Shown here: one piece after another, positions 22,897-35,294 of the stretch | Layout: every line of letters starts with the position of its first letter | How positions within the stretch are numbered: position 1 is the first letter of the stretch | Assembly: GCA_014871385.1 (NCBI GenBank) | Contig: CM026426.1 | Span: 44,626,484-44,690,483 of the forward strand | Reading direction: 5' to 3' | Source of the DNA: Ceratodon purpureus | Lineage: Eukaryota; Streptophyta; Bryopsida; Pseudoditrichales; Ditrichaceae | DNA: 64,000 nucleotides | The notes under the pieces: model-generated | Databases searched by the model: none | Seen by the model: the letters and a program-made list of their open reading frames with translations, nothing else | What the model was told of the DNA's origin: nothing | Translations under genes and position numbers: made by a program

Positions 22897-23375
22897 CCTC
22901 AGAAGCTCCCGCCCCCCCCCCCCCCCCCTTTCAGAAGCTCGCGCCCCCCCTCCACTGATGCTCTCGACCCCCCTTTCTCCAGAAGGATTCGCCCCCCCTT
23001 TCCCAGAAGCACTCGCCCCCCCTGAGAAGCTCTCGCCCCCCCTCAGAAGCACTCGCCCCCCCTTTCCCCAGAAGTACTCGCCTCCCTTGCAGAAGCTCGC
23101 ACCCCCCCTTGTAGAAGCTCTCGCCCCCCCTTTCCCCAGAAGTACTCGCCCCCCTTGCAGAAGCTCGCGCCTCCTCCCTGGAGAAGCTTGCGCCCCCCAA
23201 AGAAGCACTCGCCCCTCCTTCCAGAAGCTCGCGCCCCCCACTCGCAGAATCTCTGGCCCCCACTTAGAAGTTCTCGCCTCCCCTACCAAACACTCTCTTC
23301 CCCATGTGAGAAGCTCTCGCCTCCTCAGGAGCTCGCGCCCCCCCCCCCCCCCCCCCCTTCCCCCCCCCGTCACGA
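22897..23375 (+). repeat. GC-rich minisatellite with unit AGAAGCTCGCGCCCCCC
   Basis: About 20 variable units (AGAAGCACTCGCCCCCCC, AGAAGTACTCGCC and others) of about 17-28 bases end in long C runs. The proline/arginine ORFs on either strand are translations of the array. The same core occurs inverted at 20.87-20.95 kb and direct at 27.14-27.27 kb. Confidence 0.9.
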
Positions 23376-23582
23376 GTAAAAATGCCACCAACTTAGGCCA
23401 AGCCTAATTTCATTTCAAATCATGGCCTCTAGTCCCGGAACTCCTTGTGGGCTCCTTGCTTGAGACTATGTGCATCACATTGGCCTGTGGTTGATGTCTA
23501 CACATACCATTTATTTTTCTCACATGTGTCATACTAACACTTGCAGACAAGAGATCATTGTACTTTTCCAGAGACACGGAGA

Positions 23583-26500
23583 ATGGCAGGTCAACAGCGT
23601 CAACCGATTGCTGAGTGGGCTCCGTGGTGGACGTTCATTGATAAGGACCATGTTAAATGTGTGTGGTGCAATGTCTCTTTCGTTATAAGCGACAAAGAGC
23701 TATGAAGCACTATGGATGGGGTGAAAGTTCAAGCAAGAGTCATTGTTCCAAGGCCCCTGCCGCCGTATTTAGACGCTTTGCTAATTGTGGTAATGTAATA
23801 CCGAAAAGAATGACACATGCAGAGATCTACGGCACTAACGGTGGTGATGGCGAGGCAGACTTGGCACCATGTTCTAGCCAGTCTATGCCTGCTGAGCAAT
23901 CTACGGAAGTGCCTCAAAGAACGGAGGAGGTCCAAGAGGAGAGGATTTCTCAAGTTGAACCGTCTCAGTCAACTCCGCCTATAAGCAGAGGCGATTCCTG
24001 TACACCAAGATCTATGCGGCAACAAAGTTTTACTGAGGCCTATCAGATTGGAAAGCGCAATGATTTGGATGAGAAATGGGCGTCCTTTTTTTACGAAGCA
24101 AATGTGCCTTTCAATGTGGTTAGACATCCAACTTTCATCGCAGCAGTGGAGGCAACCTCGAAAGCGGGTTTTGTCTACCGTCCACCAGCGTACAACGCAA
24201 TGTGAACCAAGCACATCCAGCCAACAAAGCAGCTTGTCAAGACGAAAATAGAGGAGAAAACCAAGCAGTGTATTAGCTTGTACGGGGCAACTATTTCCTC
24301 GGATGGATGGAACAACGTTGTTCATTGGCCGTTGATGAATGTCATGCTTGTGTGTCCAGCAGGAGATATATTCCTTGGTTCCATTGATACAACGGGGAAC
24401 AAGAAATCAAAAGCATACATAGCTGGGAAATTGAAAGAGTACATCAAAGAAGTTGGACCGCAGAATGTGGTACAGATTTGCTCTAACAATGCTAGTGCGA
24501 TGTTGGGAGCCATGGACCAGGTGGTAGAAGCTTACCCACACATTTACAAGCAAGGATGTACAGCTCACATCATGGACCTCTTACTGGAAGATTGAGGGAA
24601 GGAAGCAACCTTCAATGAGCTGATTATCTTGGCAAAATGAATACCGAATTTTATACGTTGCCGTCATGTGACCATAGCCTTGTTTCGCCAATTCAGCCCA
24701 AAGTTGTCTTTGTTGTTACCAGCGGAGACAAGATTTGGATGCCAATACTTGATGATTGTTCGATTGCTTGAGCTTAGGGATGCCAATACTTGATGCTTGT
24801 TCGATTACTAATATAGGTGGTAGTCCATCAGAAATGGGACGAATATGTGGATACTTTATTCAATCGCCAAAACGGGCATCGTGCTCATGCCTTAGCAGGT
24901 CAAGTACAGAGTACCATTCTCGATGAGACGTTTTGGTTACGTTGTGAGGATCTTGTGCATGTTATGAAGCCGGCTGTAGTGACCTTGAAGACCTTTGATG
25001 GACAAACACCGGCAATGGGGAGGGCTTGGTTGGCCATGAATAATTTGAAGAAGCATGTGTTCTCTTCTACGGGATGACCCTTTTTTCCTAGACCCCGCTA
25101 TAGGAGGGCGCTTTGAGAAACATTTTACGAAGAGATGGAAGATGATGCTGACAGATCTCCATTACACAGGTGCCATGTTGAATCCCTACATTTTCCCGGA
25201 GAGCCACGAGCTATTGATTAACAATGCTGCAAAGCGTGCACTCTTGCAAGTGCTAATTCATTTAAGTGAGTGCCTTGGACTGGACCATGATACTGTGATG
25301 TTTGAGCTAACACAGTTTGAGGAACGCACCGGTCCATTCAGCCCTTTAGAGGCCCCAAACATTCGACAGACTCGGATGCTACCTCATCAATGGTGGCAGC
25401 GGGTTGGGGGCGATGCGTTGCCCTTGATAGAAAAGCGCATCCTCTTGTTAACATGCTCGCCATCATCATGTGAGCGAAGTTGGAGCATGTATTCCTTTGT
25501 TCACAATAAGGTTCGCAACCGATTGGGCGTGAAGAAGGCAGAGGACTTGGTGTACATTTACACGAACACTAAGCTCTTTCGAGAACGACGTGGAGCGGAT
25601 CCCGTTAATTGGTACGACAACCAACCGTTCTCTGAAGACTCGGATGAAGAAGTTGCAGCCATGCACGATGAAGAAGTATGTGATGATGATGGAGATGAAG
25701 GATTCCACGATGGAGTTGAAGATAATGAAGGCGATGGTGACAACGGTGGTGTTCATTATACTCATGCTAGTATGGATGATGAGTATCCAGAGTTACCCGT
25801 GGACAATGCTGGTGGTGACATGCCACGCAATGAACACGTTAACCAGCCGAATGGAGTTTTTGACTGGGCAGGATTTGATGAAGAGGCAGCTACTTTGCCT
25901 CACCACGTTGTCAATGAAATACGAACTAGAGGCGAGGTCGCATACGATCGGGCAGACGATGATATTGACGATGAATTTGAAGTCGAAATGACTCAGCATC
26001 AAAACAACGATGGTGGCGATAATGATGACATTCACCTCGTTTGTAGAGTTTCCAACAATGACAATGAAGGAGGGGGTAACAACAGTGGAGTGCAAATTCC
26101 AATTCCACGAGACGTTGAGGGAGGAGAAGAAGTTGAACAACTCCGAGGCGCTCTGCCAGAAAATGTTGAGGAAACAATCAGGTCCGGAGGTTTGAATGAA
26201 AGCCCTCCAAGAAATGAACATTTAGAGAGAGTTAGAAATGGACAAGAGGATGAAATTCCTATTGGCCAATTGTTTCAAACACCGCTGCCCTAGAGTATAC
26301 CTTCAATCGGAGTAGTACTTGCTGGGTTGGGTAGACCTCTCCCACCTCCTTCAAGCGGATCTATTGGGCATGGTTCAATAACTCCAACACTAAATACAAG
26401 TGTTCCACTCACTTCTTCAGGAGGAGGTCTAGTGCCTGGACCTTCTACGACGCGTTGTAGAGTGATACGGTCACGTAAAGGTCCAACAAACGTTCGCCCT

Positions 26501-26880
26501 TTTTTTTCAGGATATACTGTTGGGACTACCCCGTCTTTACCTGTGGCTGTGGGTAAACATAGATTACTCGTAATGAATGTGGACGGGATCACCGATAAGA
26601 CCAAAAGACGGAAGGTCAAAAGAATTGTGACCACGGTGGTGGATGGTACAATTGACCACGAATTGCACAACATTCATTCCACGGTGAAGGAGTATGTGCC
26701 TATTAATTGCAGAGACGGAGATGACGAGGGCTCAGAATCCTCAGATGGATCAGATTCATTGGAAGATAGTCGTGCAGAAGTACCTAATGATGAAGTCATT
26801 GTTCTAAGAGTACCATTGAGTATGCTCGGTACTCCGAAGAATCCGGAGCGGCGCACCGCCAGAAAAAACAAAACAAAGTA
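23583..26880 (+). pseudogene. hAT-family transposase, decayed
   Basis: The ATG at 23583 opens a BED-type zinc-finger start (MAGQQRQPIAEWAPWWTF, VKCVWCN). The central part has the DUF659-like SLYGATISSDGWNNVVHWPL and VQICSNNASAMLGAMD. Next come YKQGCTAHIMDLLLED and, at the C-terminus, the hAT dimerisation signature CERSWSMYSFVHNKVRNRLG. An acidic tail of about 250 residues and a Ser/Asp-rich end follow. Several stops and frame changes (for example TGA at about 23702, TGA at about 24202, TGA at about 24593) show it cannot encode an active enzyme as it stands. The family normally cuts and pastes elements with short terminal inverted repeats and 8-base target duplications. Confidence 0.8.
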
Positions 26881-27138
26881 ATACATCTTTCAGCATATTA
26901 CATATAGAAGTTATATAGACAAAGTATAATATATATGACTCCAAAAAAAAAATATATATAATATATATATTTATATGTAGATACTTATATGTTAACCTTC
27001 GTCAATGTCCATGAAACATTAGCTAAGGCTATTGAATGTAATTTTGTTTTGACATGAATTGAAATTTCTCTCATTTATGTCACTATGAAAACTTCACTCA
27101 TGTCTTAATTTCCTTCAAAGCCTGATTTTGTTCACCGC

Positions 27139-27275
27139 TCGCGCCCCCCTTTCGCATGCGCCCGCGCCCCTCCCAGTCGCTCGCGCCCCCTTGCTCGCGC
27201 CCCCCTTCCCTAGACGCTCGCGCCCCCCTCAAAGCCGCTCGCGCCCCCCCCCCCCTCCCCTCCCCCAAGGCGTTG
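27139..27275 (+). repeat. GC-rich array, right side of the hAT region
   Basis: Six or so units of CGCTCGCGCCCCCC with variable inserts match the arrays at 20.87 kb (inverted) and 22.9 kb (direct). They may mark the right subterminal region of the element. Confidence 0.8.
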
Positions 27276-27289
27276 GCGCCCTACCTCTT

Positions 27290-28250
27290 AGCCACGTCAT
27301 CCTCCGTGTCAAGTCTATATGTCGCAACACGGAAACGCAACTAACATCCGGATAGCACTCTAATTGAGCGTAAACTTCCGTATTGTCACTAGGTTCCGAG
27401 TATCGTCCAGGGATCCAATAGTGTTTCACCAAGTAGTTACTTCTAATCGTTCCGAGCCTTGCCACTGCTCGGATAGTGTCTTCGGAACTTAACTCCTTAA
27501 CAATCTCTCTCTCTCTTTCTCTCTCTCATCAGGTGTTTCGTCCACAAACCCAACGTCTCGGGTCAGCTACCGCCTCACAACTGTCCTAGAATACTCTGGC
27601 CAGCAGGTCACACAGACGATCCTTTCCGATCCGTGAGACTACAACGACAAACCAATCCGGATCTGGGAGAACCAGGATCTGATTATCCCTAGGCGACCCG
27701 TACCACGTTCCGAATCCCCCTCTCACACTGCACGGAACCTCTTCAGAAGTTCAGGGAGCCCGATCAAGTAATCTTTGATCCGCTTCGACCTTAGCGACGG
27801 CTATTCCGCGTGAGGTTGGATTGGGGATGGAACAGTGAGGCTTCACTCCTACGACAATCCACTAAATCTTTCCGCTCAATCCCATTACCTTTCCGGTTCG
27901 GGTCTCGTTACAACTCCCATCACCTTCCTATCCGTGCTACAGCGGAACTCTCATATCCTTCCCGGACCATTCACACTTAGCGGGAAACCACGCACAGTAC
28001 TTGCAAAAACACGAATACTTTACTGATAAGGAATATAGGGAGAAAACATGCAAAACGAAGACCCGGACTGCATCGCCTTCCCCGTTTAAGTAAGCAGGGC
28101 TTTCACAAAAGCGGCAGCGCCGGTAGTTCAATCAAAACCCTAATTCCTAATTATCTACCTAGAATTCTACTTTACGACTAAACCGGATCTGCCGATCCGG
28201 AATCTACTCCTATAAATCCGGAAAGTGACGGCCACTTGCGGCGAGAGGAA
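27290..28250. other. Spacer rich in TCCGG words, no gene seen
   Basis: No coding frame is supported. TCCGG/CCGGA words are enriched, as in the next 2.5 kb, so this stretch and 28.25-31.0 kb are probably one unit of common origin. A CTCTCTCTCTCTTTCTC tract lies near 27.50 kb. Confidence 0.4.
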
Positions 28251-28251
28251 T

Positions 28252-30464
28252 CTACTCCATCTTTGTCTTCTTGTGACTCTCTTGCTCGCGGTCCTTCTCC
28301 TTCGACCTGGTCACCCGTGGCTCGGATCCTCCTGCCCCTGCTGCCCGCTCCGCTTTACGCCTAGCACTCCGTTCCGCCTTTGACTCATTCGCCCTGGTCT
28401 CCAAGGACAGCCGGGTAACGATCCGGTTCTTGGGAGACTTGGGAGACTTTGGTATCATATGTGCGGGAGGGGTTTCGGTCGTAGGGGTCCGAGTCCCAGT
28501 TCCGGCTGTCCCAACCGGAGAGCTCGCATAGGTCTCTGAGTCGGACTCTGAAATCGTAATGGTGCCCTTCTCTACCGGATCCTTCCTCTTCCTCAAAATT
28601 CTACGAGCAGCGGCACTGTCAGCAGGGGAATCCACCACTGGCGTTTCGGTGGGGGTAGGCGTCACCGTTCCGGTCTTGGCTGTGGGTGAAGGGGTAAGTC
28701 CCCCCTCCTGAGTCACTCGCGTCCGTCCGGTTGGTGAAATGGCTCGTCCCCATTCTGTTCCCGCTATCTCCCCTTGGTAATCCGCAATGATCACCCCCGA
28801 TCCCAGTCGTGGAAGAACATCCGGCTGCACGGGCCGGGTCACCTGTTCTGTAATCGTCCGCTCTTCGGATCGCCTAATGGTGGTTGTAGCCCCAGTCACT
28901 TCCACCTGACCGGTGGGGATCGCGCAGCTTTGCTGAACCGTGCTGGCTCCGGGTGACGCCACCTGTGCTTGGTGCTCCCGGATCAGCTCCGGGATCGTCC
29001 GGTTCAGCTTGAAGATGTCCGCGTCGACCGCCATTTGCTCCTTAAGCTGGAGGTTGCGCTCTATTGGGGTCCGGAACCCTACCCCTCGAGATTCCCCTAC
29101 AACGGTCCGAGAGGGAGATCCGGGGAGCGGATGGTTCCGACCGGCGGTTCCGACACTAGGACTTCCGACTCCCGGATTGAGCAGCTGCCGAACCTTCTTC
29201 AGAATCTGGTTCATCGAATGCTCGCATTTGGAGAGGATCATGATGATCTTCTGCTTGTTCTCCAAATCTGCAGGCTGTAGTACATTCTCGTCGAACAACC
29301 GGGCCTTGTTGACTATAGCACCCGAATTCCCTACCAACTTCCGAAGCTCCCCCAAGGTCTCCTCCTGCTTGCATGGAACTTCCGGATCTCCTCGCTCTTC
29401 GCCGCCAACTTCTTCGTAAGCTCCTGCAACTGAAGCTCCAGCTGCTTCTTCTCACTCCGAAGTTTTGGGGCGTCCTTCAACAACTCCACCTCTCGGATCA
29501 CCTCCTCCGGTAAACAGCCTTCCAGAGCCATGCAGACTCTCCGGAACAGTGTCTCGATCCGATCGTAAGAGGCCTGCGCCCGATGAGTTTCCTCCCGAAT
29601 CCCCCGGAATAGTTCAACTGGAAATCCCCGATCCGAACTGACCTCCCTCCGTTCCGTATCTCCCCGGGCCGTAGAGGGCTCCGCGTGCTGCGACGCAGCG
29701 CGTTCCGATCGTGACCTAGACAGAGCCTTAGTAGCGCCGGGGTTCGGAACGATCGTCGTATCGTCCTCTTGTTCCGTGGATGCTGTGTCCGAGGTTTCGC
29801 CACGCGGATCGGCCTCCACCCCGGGCGGAATCTCTGAAAAGCTTAGGAAGTTCTTTGCCATCGTATAAGTCTCTTCCTCCCTCTCGCTCATACGTAGCGT
29901 AAAGGTGGAAGAGGAAAGGACGATCGGGGTCGGCTACTTTCCGATCGTTGGCACCATCTTCTGCACAACTTCCGCCGTGAGCGCGGCCCAATTCACCGGA
30001 CGTTCCCCCGTGTATGCTCCGAGGATGGTGTTCCCGACCGTAATGGTGACCTGTTCCGGTTTCAGCGGATACAGGATCGGAACGAGGAAGGCTAAGACCT
30101 GTCTCTGCCTCCTATCCTTGCAGGCGTCTATCTCGTATCCATCATTCCTATAGATCTTCCCGTGAAACCTATCCTGCACGTACCTATCCGTCCGGGTCGC
30201 CCAAAGGAGTCCGTTCTGCTCGAAATCGTAAGTTTCCGCCCACTGTTCCGCATTCCACAGCGTGGGCTTGCCTCGGATCGTATTGTCCCACCTATTGTCC
30301 GGTCCGTCCAGGACCTCCCTCACCATCACCTCACTCTTCAGCAACCACGGCCGTGACAACAACCCCTGGCACCTCATCCGGGTGAGGTCGGCGATCAACT
30401 CTTCCATCTCCGATTCCTTCACCGGAGTGCCGGGACTAAGTACCCTACACTGCACGTGCGACAT
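28252..30464 (-). pseudogene. Unidentified ORF block with coiled-coil and Ser/Thr/Pro-rich parts, broken
   Basis: The reading order on the minus strand is as follows. An N-terminal soluble part (30464-29934) has EELIADLTRMRCQGLLSRPW and EQVTITVGNTILGAYTGE. A middle part (to about 29.33 kb) has a Glu/Lys coiled coil (LRSEKKQLELQLQELTKKL). A C-terminal part (29355-28252) has a helical start and a long Thr/Pro/Ser-rich basic tail ending in KSPKNRIVTR and charged repeats. Codon and word use (many TCCGGA) is unlike the flanking genes. I saw no reverse transcriptase, integrase, protease or zinc knuckle, and no end repeats, so I do not assign a family. A structural ORF of a retroelement is one possibility, and the block is broken. 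Confidence 0.4.
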
Positions 30465-31169
30465 TGCTACGCCTCACTTCTCTCCCTCTACGATCCGACA
30501 GCAAGAAACCCGGCAATCCAACTGCCAGTGAATCGGAAAAGACAAAAACACCTCACCGCTCTTTCACTCTCTACTCCCAGTCCGCAAAAAGGAACTCCAA
30601 ACCCTAACACCCTCGCTTATATACCCCAGGCATCATAAACGCTGCGGCCGCCCGTAATTGCAGCCGCCACCGTACCGGGCTAGACGCCTATCCGGGTCAT
30701 GATGACTTCCGCGTCGTTTCGGATCCTTGACGCGGTTACAGTAACGGTCAGTTCTCGGATTGTCAACCCGTTCCGTGTTTTCTCTTCCGAGTTTTCGGAA
30801 TCCAGGTTCCGAGAATACTTCCTGCGTTAACTGTTTTAAGGATTTTGGAGTATCCGGTTTGTGTTAACTCCTAATACAGCTAGTGTCTAGCTAGTTTTTA
30901 CCTAATTAACCGAAAAAAATGAAAAAATTAATGGAATACTAACTCCGGATGAGGCTTTTCCGGTTTATTCTAAGTTTCTCGGATCCCACACTATATGTGG
31001 AATATTTGGTGATATGTCAGAGGCGTGGCATCCTAGGTGGCCAAGGTAACTTCCATTTCACCATTTGGATGGTCAACCGTAAGTCTCGGTCAAACGGACC
31101 TCCCTTCACCCTTAACGGACGCACAAGCGGACCGGACGGACGAACCGGTCCTTATGTCCCATGAACAAC

Positions 31170-33809
31170 CCTGGTCAGGACATGTAACAGTCCAAACAGG
31201 AGGGTAATTGTTGATCGACCACACCATTGCGATGTCTTCACCATCTAGATAAATGGATATGTAGTCGTCGGGAATTTCACGCGCTCTTAGGACAACCCCT
31301 GCAACTATTCCTTCAGCTTTTCTGTTTTTTATAAATCCATAAAGCTTGCACTGAACTGCATACCAATAATGAGTTAAGACGTCTCCTATGAGATGATATA
31401 CTAGCCATTCCATTCGCCGGCCACTCAACTTCTGTCTAGTCTGTGTCAAAATAGATTTCAAGTTAGCATGATATGATTCCACTGCTGCATTCGTGTTGTG
31501 GCTGCAATGGGAGAAATTCCTATTAGCAGTAACCCACATACCAGTTTTAGCGCTCCATGTCTTCTCAAAGTATGATATGAAAGCTTCAGCACCAGGAAAC
31601 CGTTCACGAAGTCCTATAATCTTCTGCTTAGCTCTTTCAACAGCAATGTCTCCTTCTGCTAAGTCAGGTGAGTACATTATCTCTTCAACAGCTTTCAGGA
31701 CCTGAACACGCACAACATTGTCCTTGATTTTCTGTACAGCATTCTCCTTCCAAGCTTTCCTAACATGCCATAGACATAGCATGATTGGCATTCCAGGCCA
31801 AACGGTTTTGGAATTCCAGGATAGTAGAGTAAGTTAGAAACAAACTTAGTTTACACATGGAACTATAAAGAAAAAATAAATAAAAAAAGGACGCATCATA
31901 CAGTAGAAGGACTTACGATATTGCATTTATCTTAGCTTGGGAGTTGTCTACGATAAATGAACCTGGCTCCCAAGCTGGTTGCAAGGCTCGACAGCGGGCA
32001 TTCAATTTTCCAAGCCATGGTTGTATGTCTTTTTCCTTTGATTTTCCGACGATGATGAAAGCAACAGGGATCCCATTCTCCCATTTGTCAAAAACCATGA
32101 CGGTATAGAGTGGATACTATAACATAAACACCCGTCCTGGAGTATGTGAGTGGACATGAAGCATAAAAACAGGATGCAGTATTGAAATCAAATCAGACCC
32201 TATTTCAATAAAAATGTAGCAAAAACAATTGTTTTAAATAATTATGTCGTCCAAGAGGTAGCAATACTAACCTTGGGTTCATTAGTACCAAATGTTGCGT
32301 CCATGGCCACCTGTCTTTTATGGCCGTACTTGAGCATCATTTTGAGTTGCCATGGTATTTGGATCCCTAGACAAAATGGTGCTTCCTCTTCTGCTGTTGA
32401 GGGTGCTGCTTCGTTCAAGTTGAAGTTCCCAAACTCATAGTAATGGAACACGGATTCTTCATTCTCCTCCTTCCACATCCCATCACTCATAGGGTCTCTT
32501 GTATGCTTCTGCCATAATTGGGCGGCCCTCTTCTTACTCAAATTGTATACGTTGTCGGACATAATGAAGGTGTCTCTTGTGCAAGGTCTATTCTCCATGG
32601 GGCACTCCCACACCTCTTTTTTGTGGAAGGCCATCACTTGTGGGGGAGAGAAGCCTTGGGCCAGTATAGATCAAATCCAGTAGTTCTCCAGGATAGTCTG
32701 GCACCTAAAGAGTGCTTGAAACCTGCGAAACTACTACCGTGACAGGGCTTTCCTTGGCTATTAACATGGTTCATATTATGATACTCTATTTTGCACAGGC
32801 TGCTGTCCATGTATAACTGCTTCGCTACAAAATTACATTGGCATCCAGGCTTTGAAGTCATACCTGCCTGAATCCTACTGGCCCTACGCTGCCTCCCATG
32901 ACCAACCCTTGCAAGAACAGGTACGCCGTTCTTGAACCGAGGACGCCCTCATCCGCATATGAATCTTCCGAATCCTCTGATACAACTTCTGGTGGAAGCG
33001 CGGTAAGTAATGACTTCTTCACTGCTTTAAGTCATCTTGCTTCTGCTGCCGCAAATTTTTTTGCCTTCGTTGCAGCCTTCTTTTCCTGCTTCTCAACTTG
33101 CTTTCTAGCGTTCTTCTGATTTGTTGATAGTTTTTTTTTCATCGCACTTGCGAAAATCTTCTCTACTTCTCTCTTGACCTCACCCGTCCTGTCAAGGGGA
33201 CCGTATTCGCAGTGAAAGTTGTTCCAAGACGTACATAATTAGGAACAATGTGTAATCAGACAGTTTAAACCCTGACATGTCCTAGTCAATAGATCCTGAA
33301 ATTGCACATTGCCATATAGTGCAAGAAGGGGAACAATGCAGTGTATAGAGAACTTACTTTATTTTCTGGAGGAAACTTGTCTCCTTTGCATTCTCAGGCC
33401 CTTCCTTGTGACCTAAAGTGGGCACCTCATTGAAAGTGCATGGAAAATCCCTCATGCTCTGCTCCCCTTCAATGAAGTCACCCAGTTTGTTCCAGGGAAT
33501 AATGGCTTGAAATGTTTCTCGAAATCTACCACGACCTTGATTTGTCCTCCCTTCCCATGCGATATCTGTCCTATCAAAATGCCCTTCAGGTGGTATCTGT
33601 AGCCGGGCACGCAATTTCTCCAGAGTCGTCTTCCGGACCCTAGCACCTCCCTCCGTCCTGGCTACCTTCCTGTCTTTGCTGTGATCACCATCTTCCTCGT
33701 CCCCAAATTCAGCTAGATTGCACTCCATGCATGGACAGCATCCACTTCCTGTACGATCTCTAGTAAATGGATCGTGCTCAGTAGCTACGTCCACAACATC
33801 TACCTCCAT
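31170..33809 (-). CDS. MULE (Mutator-like) transposase gene with SWIM-type C-terminus
   Basis: The ATG is at 33809 (MEVDVVDVATEHDPF). An N-terminal acidic/Cys part (GCCPCMEC) runs to a donor at about 33354; a coiled-coil exon (about 33189-32880) is joined in phase. A zinc-like module (PGCQCNFVAK, NSQGKPCHG) lies at 32861-32634. The catalytic core shows the DDE pattern: GHKRQVAMDATFGTN (first D, about 32300), PGSFIVDNSQAKINAI (second D, about 31930) and HNTNAAVESYHANLK (E, about 31480). CLWHVRKAW and a closing PVWTVTCPDQGCSWD, resembling a SWIM zinc finger, complete the family layout. One in-frame TGA (33034-33032) interrupts the coiled-coil exon, and the frame between that exon and the zinc module needs a splice I could not place. 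The gene is either a recently silenced transposon or a domesticated one. No terminal inverted repeats were identified. Confidence 0.7.
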
Positions 33810-33819
33810 GGTTGCTTCC

Positions 33820-35290
33820 AGGACGAGATCAAGCTATGCAAACATGCTGCCCAGGACGGCAGTTGCTCGCGGAGGAGCACGACAGTGCAGCAGCGCGGCA
33901 GACCGCGACGACGGCAGAGAGAGAGGAGAATGGCCGTACTAGGGCTTCCAGAGCAAGAAGAACGGTTGGGCGGGAGATTCATTGTTCGCGGGGGGTAGGT
34001 GAGTCATCAGGCCACGTGGACGGCGACGAAGATCACGACAACGGACGAAGAAGGCGACGTCGAGGGCGAGTCGCGGGTCGGGGTCGGGGCGCTGAAGATC
34101 CCGCGGGGGGGTCTCGGGAGGAGGGAGGACTCGGGCTCCCGCGGGCTTGCGCAGCCCGCACGAGGGCTCCGCTCAACGCTCGTAGGACTACAATACGGGG
34201 ATCCTCTTCTTAGTACGAACAACCCTCATTATAGCGCATTGATTCCTCTACTCCATTGCGCAAGCTAGGTGGCAATTTGGGGGCCTAACAGCAGTCTGGC
34301 GAAATGAATTGCATTGCTTGAGAACCTTATGGACTACCCTAGAAAGCTACAACGATTACACAAATTGATAATTGCGACAACAATCTCCTATCGTTGCAGA
34401 TGATAAAGAGAGATGGCACACTAAGCAACACTGGAAAACTGAAACCCTAATTTCCTGTCCCATTAAAATCCCGACAAGCTCGCACGGAATGCACTCAAAC
34501 GTTGTTTCTAATGTCATTGGACAGTGTTTCGTGACAGCGCGTAATCACCTGGATTCGGTTTTGCGGGGATTGTGTGGCACGGGAAAAAATGGCGCAACCG
34601 ACGTGGCCGGCGGCTGTCGAGGCACGAATGTGCCGCGTTTTACTTTGCTACATGCGAAATAGAGTTCTCCTTGTTTACACAGCTTCTCTTCTAGCTGTAT
34701 TCTGGTGTCTTAAGCTTACATTACGACAATGTCAAATGCTTCCTGGAGCTAGAATTGTTTACAGACATTGCATTAACACTCATCAAGAATTCACGTAATA
34801 TTGTCCACCAGGATCTGCCTGTCAAACAGCTTGAAACTGCATCAGCTGCAGCTCGGTTAGTGGACCTCTTCATTTAAATCAAAAGAATAGGGTATCAACT
34901 CATCCAAAGCAGATGATCAAAGCAGCTCACTGGGACAACTGAACATACCACAAATGTAAATAATATGTAAGAATTCTGGCTAGTCTTCGATTCGCGCTGA
35001 AGAAGGGCGCCCCTTATGTAAACTTCCTGAACCATAGACTTCCGCTCACTATCGATGTGCAGTCGTGATAGATGCAGGCTAATTTAATGTACGATTTTCT
35101 GTTCTAGGATCAATTGTCTACGTCCCATCTTCGAGACACGGAATTACGCACACGACGCTTGATGTCTTGCCTGCATCCGTACAATAGAAGTTCCTTCACC
35201 GTGACGTGGTGGTATTTGCAAATTTTCCCCAGGAACCAAGGGAATTCTAGAAATGCTGGCAGGAATAATTCACATTGACGTTGAAGTGCG
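33820..35290. other. Intergenic region between MULE gene and receptor kinase
   Basis: The first 400 bases (33.82-34.20 kb) are GC-rich and CpG-rich and probably form the 5' flank of the minus-strand MULE gene. The long plus-strand ORF there has Arg/Gly-rich composition typical of GC-rich DNA and is not accepted as a gene. The rest shows no coding signal. 35.0-35.29 kb is the 3' flank of the receptor kinase. Confidence 0.5.
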
Positions 35291-35294
35291 CCAT

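Larger units (their letters stand above)
20860..27285. mobile_element. Decayed hAT-type transposon region with embedded kinase-like pseudogene and GC-rich arrays
   Basis: The proposed extent rests on GC-rich arrays built on GCTCGCGCCCCCC. At 20866-20950 the array is in the minus orientation (GGGGGCGCGAGCGGG); at about 27139-27270 it is in the plus orientation. This is the inverted arrangement expected of subterminal repeats. Between them, in plus orientation, lie a protein-kinase-like pseudogene (about 21.13-22.70 kb), a second plus-oriented array (22.90-23.37 kb) and a hAT transposase (23.58-26.88 kb). Exact terminal inverted repeats and a target-site duplication were not identified. Two nested or adjacent elements are an alternative. 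Confidence 0.45.

Noticed and set aside
22859-23407. Long Pro/Arg- and Gly/Arg-rich ORFs on both strands
   Set aside because: They are translations of the GCTCGCGCCCCCC minisatellite.
28252-30464. Assignment to a retroelement
   Set aside because: No enzymatic domain, zinc knuckle or end repeats were seen, so the family is left open.
33812-34268. Plus-strand Arg/Gly-rich ORFs upstream of the MULE gene
   Set aside because: Overlapping open frames in several phases are expected of GC-rich DNA; no motif or splice support.
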